A stretch of DNA of 64,000 bases from Acidobacteriota bacterium (GTDB lineage: Bacteria > Acidobacteriota > Terriglobia > Acidiferrales > UBA7541). The DNA lies in assembly GCA_003225315.1 (NCBI GenBank), contig QHZD01000028.1, positions 62,001 through 126,000 of the forward strand. Reading direction: 5' to 3'. Made by a program: the position numbers and the translations under genes. This document shows, in pieces, positions 61,450 to 64,000 of the stretch (positions are counted from its first letter, which is position 1; the number at the start of each line of letters is the position of its first letter). The notes under the pieces were generated by a model. The model did no database searches, had not been told where the DNA came from, and saw only the letters and a program-made list of their open reading frames with translations.

Positions 61450-62817
61450 ATGAACGGGGCCTTTCTCGATTATTACCGGTGTCCGGAAAGTTTTGCCACT
61501 TTCGGTCTCAGCGGAGAATTGTCCAACAGCAACGGCTTTTTCCACTTTGGTTCTGACACAATTTGCTACGGACGGACCTGTGTCGGTTATTTGGCCAAGT
61601 CTGTCACTGATGGGCTTTACGATGTATCTGATCGGGTGACGGCTGATGGATCGACGCTCCAACTTCCGTTCAACCCGTCGGAAGTTGTCTCTAACCTGCG
61701 TTATGAGCGCTATGTCTCAGCCTTGAATGGTAATGGGAAACAGCTTACTTCTGCACCTGCCATCCGAAAAGCCTATTACAAAATGCGGCCGATGCTGTCC
61801 TTATCCGTGCGCAAGCATTTCCAAAGAATATGTTTGAGCGACTGGGAGCAAATTCCCTTCCCCCAATGGCCCGTGGATTTGAGCGTTGAGCTCACGTTCG
61901 AAAGGCTTCTGGCTCTGTTGCTGAAGGTTCATGGCGTCGACCAAATCCCGTTCATTTGGTTTTGGCCAAATGGATTCTCCAGTTGCGCCATCATGACTCA
62001 TGACGTGGAAGCATTATCTGGTTTTGAGTTTTGCTCAACCTTGATGGATTTGAACGAGGCTTATGGGATCAAAGCCTCATTCCAGTTGGTACCAGAAGGA
62101 CAGTATCCAGTGTCGGCGGACTTCCTCAGCAGCATTCGGGACCGCGGATTTGAAATCAACGTTCACGACCTGAACCACGATGGCCTTCTGTTCAGCAATC
62201 GGGAGGTATTCTTGCAGCGCGCCGAGCGAATCAATCGGTACGCAAGGGAATACCATGCGGCGGGGTTCCGGTCCGCTGTCCTCTACAGGAATCCGGAGTG
62301 GCTTGAATCCTTAGATTTCTCCTACGACATGTCTATTCCAAATATTGGCCACCTGGAAGGTCAAAGGGGTGGCTGTTGTTCCGTAATGCCATTTTTTGTT
62401 GGAAATATTCTGGAGCTCCCACTCACTACAACACAGGACTACTCTCTATTTCATATCCTGAAGCAGCATTCGATTGACTTGTGGGTACGCCAGATCACTC
62501 TGATCCTTGAAAAACACGGTTTGGCCAGCTTCATCCTTCACCCCGACTACCTTCGGGAGCCGCTCGCTCAAAAGACGTACAAAGCCTTGTTAACCTATCT
62601 TGGCGAGTTGCGTTCCGAGGGTAAGATCTGGATGGCTCTCCCACAAGAAGTGAATCAATGGTGGCGCCAAAGAAGCCAAATGAAATTGGTTCGCCGTGGA
62701 AATGGGTGGGAGATTGAGGGTGCAGGCAAAGATCGTGCCCGGATCGCCTATGCCAATCTTGAAGGAGAGCGTGTCGTCTACCACCTGGAATCGCCGTGCG
62801 TAGCGGCTGCAGGTTGA
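61450..62817 (+). CDS. Polysaccharide deacetylase-like protein, second copy
   Basis: A 455-residue protein with the metal Asp in AIMTHDVEALSGF, the His pair in FEINVHDLNHDGLLF and later conserved RSAVLYRNPEW. The N-terminal 150 residues are an extra domain without recognised motif. It has no signal peptide. Likely a deacetylase of the same class as 56.5 kb but on another position or sugar. Confidence 0.78.
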   Translation: MNGAFLDYYRCPESFATFGLSGELSNSNGFFHFGSDTICYGRTCVGYLAKSVTDGLYDVSDRVTADGSTLQLPFNPSEVVSNLRYERYVSALNGNGKQLTSAPAIRKAYYKMRPMLSLSVRKHFQRICLSDWEQIPFPQWPVDLSVELTFERLLALLLKVHGVDQIPFIWFWPNGFSSCAIMTHDVEALSGFEFCSTLMDLNEAYGIKASFQLVPEGQYPVSADFLSSIRDRGFEINVHDLNHDGLLFSNREVFLQRAERINRYAREYHAAGFRSAVLYRNPEWLESLDFSYDMSIPNIGHLEGQRGGCCSVMPFFVGNILELPLTTTQDYSLFHILKQHSIDLWVRQITLILEKHGLASFILHPDYLREPLAQKTYKALLTYLGELRSEGKIWMALPQEVNQWWRQRSQMKLVRRGNGWEIEGAGKDRARIAYANLEGERVVYHLESPCVAAAG

Positions 62818-62869
62818 CGCGTCGTTCCGTGCCGCTTTCTGATACATTTCCGATGCGTCAGGTGAACCA

Positions 62870-63739
62870 ATGAATCGCACAACAGAGCAGGTCCCCTTGT
62901 CTCCCGGTAGCCTTGCTGCTACAGTTCCGGCGGCATTTTCGGAAGACAGCGCCACCTCTACCAACGAATCACTCCCACAGAGGAAAGAGGCGCATAGAGC
63001 CGGCTTGCTCATCGTAAACGCGGACGATTGGGGAAGGGATGCCTACACCACTGACAGAATCCTCGATTGCTCCGCGCGAGGAGTTGTATCCTCGGTGAGT
63101 ACCATGGTTTTTATGGAAGATTCAGAACGCGCTGCGGCCATAGCACTCCAGCAGGAAATTGACGCCGGCCTCCACCTCAACCTCACAACACCGTTTTCGG
63201 CTCCTAACTGTCCCGTCCGACTCGTCGAACGCCAACACGAACTCAGTCGCTATCTTACGCGGCATCCCCTTGCCCGTGCCGTGTTTCATCCTGGTCTCGC
63301 CCGGTCTTTCGAGTATGTTGTGTCTGCCCAAGTCGATGAATTTTGCCGTCTTTACGAAAAGAGTCCAGCCCGTCTCGACGGCCATCACCATATGCACCTC
63401 TGTGCCAATGTGCTGCTCGGCGGATTGTTGCCGCGCCGAACGATCGTCCGGAGACACTTTTCCCACGAACCGGGTGAAAAAGTCCTGCGGAATGGAGCCT
63501 TCCGGGCGTTTACCGGTGCTTTCCTGTCTCGACGCCACCGTCTTGTCGACTTCTTCTTCTCGCTGCCGCCGCTCGAACGCCCCAATCGCTTGCAACGGAT
63601 CTTTTCCCTTGCACGCCAGAGCGTGGTCGAGATCGAAACTCATCCTGTCAATCCCAATGAGTATCGGTTCCTGGTGAGAGGCGACATTTTCCGTTGGGCC
63701 GGAGATTGCCCGATTGCCTCCAGTTTTGCCGTGGCATAG
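62870..63739 (+). CDS. ChbG/HpnK-type carbohydrate deacetylase
   Basis: A 289-residue YdjC-like deacetylase. The metal ligands are in LLIVNADDWGRDAY (DD at 52-53), then GLHLNLTTPF and DGHHHMHLCAN, the HHH motif, all intact. Enzymes of this family remove acetyl from N-acetylated sugars or from hopanoid sugars. Its presence next to two other deacetylase-like genes strongly suggests an amino-sugar polymer with partly free amino groups. The ATG at 62870 begins MNRTTEQVPL. Confidence 0.9.
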   Translation: MNRTTEQVPLSPGSLAATVPAAFSEDSATSTNESLPQRKEAHRAGLLIVNADDWGRDAYTTDRILDCSARGVVSSVSTMVFMEDSERAAAIALQQEIDAGLHLNLTTPFSAPNCPVRLVERQHELSRYLTRHPLARAVFHPGLARSFEYVVSAQVDEFCRLYEKSPARLDGHHHMHLCANVLLGGLLPRRTIVRRHFSHEPGEKVLRNGAFRAFTGAFLSRRHRLVDFFFSLPPLERPNRLQRIFSLARQSVVEIETHPVNPNEYRFLVRGDIFRWAGDCPIASSFAVA

Positions 63740-63832
63740 GGCAAGCGACCAAACAATGACATCGTCCCCGAAGAGATTGAACGAGCCAATAGCTATTCGT
63801 AAGCTCCTAAGTTGCGCCCTTGCTCTAACGCG

Positions 63833-64000
63833 ATGACCGAACAATTGAAGCACATCAGCGTTTGCGTCTGCAGTTATAAGCGGCCGGATTTTCTCAAGCA
63901 CCTGCTGAGTGAACTGGGCAGCCAAGAAACGAATGGCTTATTCAGTTACTCGATCGTTGTTGCCGACAACGATGGATTAGAGTCAGCCTGGCCAGTAGTT
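63833..64000 (+). CDS. Family 2 glycosyltransferase, N-terminal fragment cut by the window edge
   Basis: Only the first 56 codons are in the window. The opening HISVCVCSYKRPDFLKHLL and SYSIVVADNDG are the strand/turn and nucleotide-binding start of a GT-A glycosyltransferase. It is on the plus strand, 90 bases after the ChbG-like gene, and continues the exopolysaccharide locus. Confidence 0.85.
   Translation, partial: MTEQLKHISVCVCSYKRPDFLKHLLSELGSQETNGLFSYSIVVADNDGLESAWPVV

Overview
The window is GC-moderate bacterial chromosome with compact minus- and plus-strand operons. The mix of genes (bactofilin, PilZ protein, patatin, DedA, secreted proline-rich and TPR proteins of unknown function, an ECF sigma/zinc-finger anti-sigma operon, and a long Gram-negative exopolysaccharide locus of Wza/Wzz/tyrosine-kinase type) is what I would expect of an Acidobacteriota, most likely from the Terriglobia side. 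That assignment is inference from gene content; there is no rRNA or other phylogenetic marker here to prove it.

Layout. 1-2.2 kb: a cut-off methyltransferase translationally coupled to a GNAT-like protein, then a PilZ protein. 2.5 kb: tRNA-Arg(ACG). 2.7-7.3 kb: a minus-strand amidohydrolase (D-aminoacylase type) with an SSS and an MFS transporter, which looks like an uptake-and-hydrolysis operon. 7.5-13.4 kb: two small proteins, patatin lipase, DedA, two HAD-type proteins, a coiled-coil membrane protein and two tiny envelope proteins. 13.7-17.8 kb: methyltransferase plus bactofilin, then nuoI-galT-ydcF, then tadA. 18-20 kb: tRNA-Ser(CGA), msrA and a TPR protein behind a very long leader that carries a textbook promoter. 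20.5-23.4 kb: decayed genes (a frameshifted calcium-binding secreted protein and a clearly broken SDR). 23.4-28.8 kb: ACT-domain protein, an M1 aminopeptidase fused to HEAT repeats, and a glycerate kinase/hydroxypyruvate reductase pair. 29-33.5 kb: repeat-rich DNA around an MmeI-like single-chain restriction-modification enzyme, with the stump of another restriction gene in front of it. 33.5-36 kb: an ECF sigma operon including an easily missed 55-residue protein.

36.4-43.2 kb holds the most unusual group: a carbamoyltransferase (broken by a frameshift), a luciferase-like flavin monooxygenase, a free-standing amino-acid adenylation enzyme, a free-standing carrier protein, a hexapeptide acyltransferase and an aldo/keto reductase. 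Together they have the parts for activating, oxidising, reducing and carbamoylating a small molecule held on a carrier protein, without any condensation or ketosynthase module.

43.9-64 kb (running off the end) is one plus-strand exopolysaccharide locus. It encodes export (Wza-like, outer-membrane barrel, Wzz/GumC-like, ExeA-like ATPase, CpsD-like kinase), priming (a sugar-phosphate transferase with a degenerate GGDEF-like N-terminus), a UDP-2,3-diacetamido-sugar pathway (Gfo/Idh/MocA dehydrogenase plus a fused acetyltransferase-aminotransferase), glycosyltransferases, three carbohydrate-deacetylase-like proteins, a GNAT and two FemAB-like proteins. The flippase, the polymerase and any exosortase are not in the window. 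The locus therefore suggests a heavily amino-sugar-based surface polymer that is deacetylated and perhaps acylated or aminoacylated.
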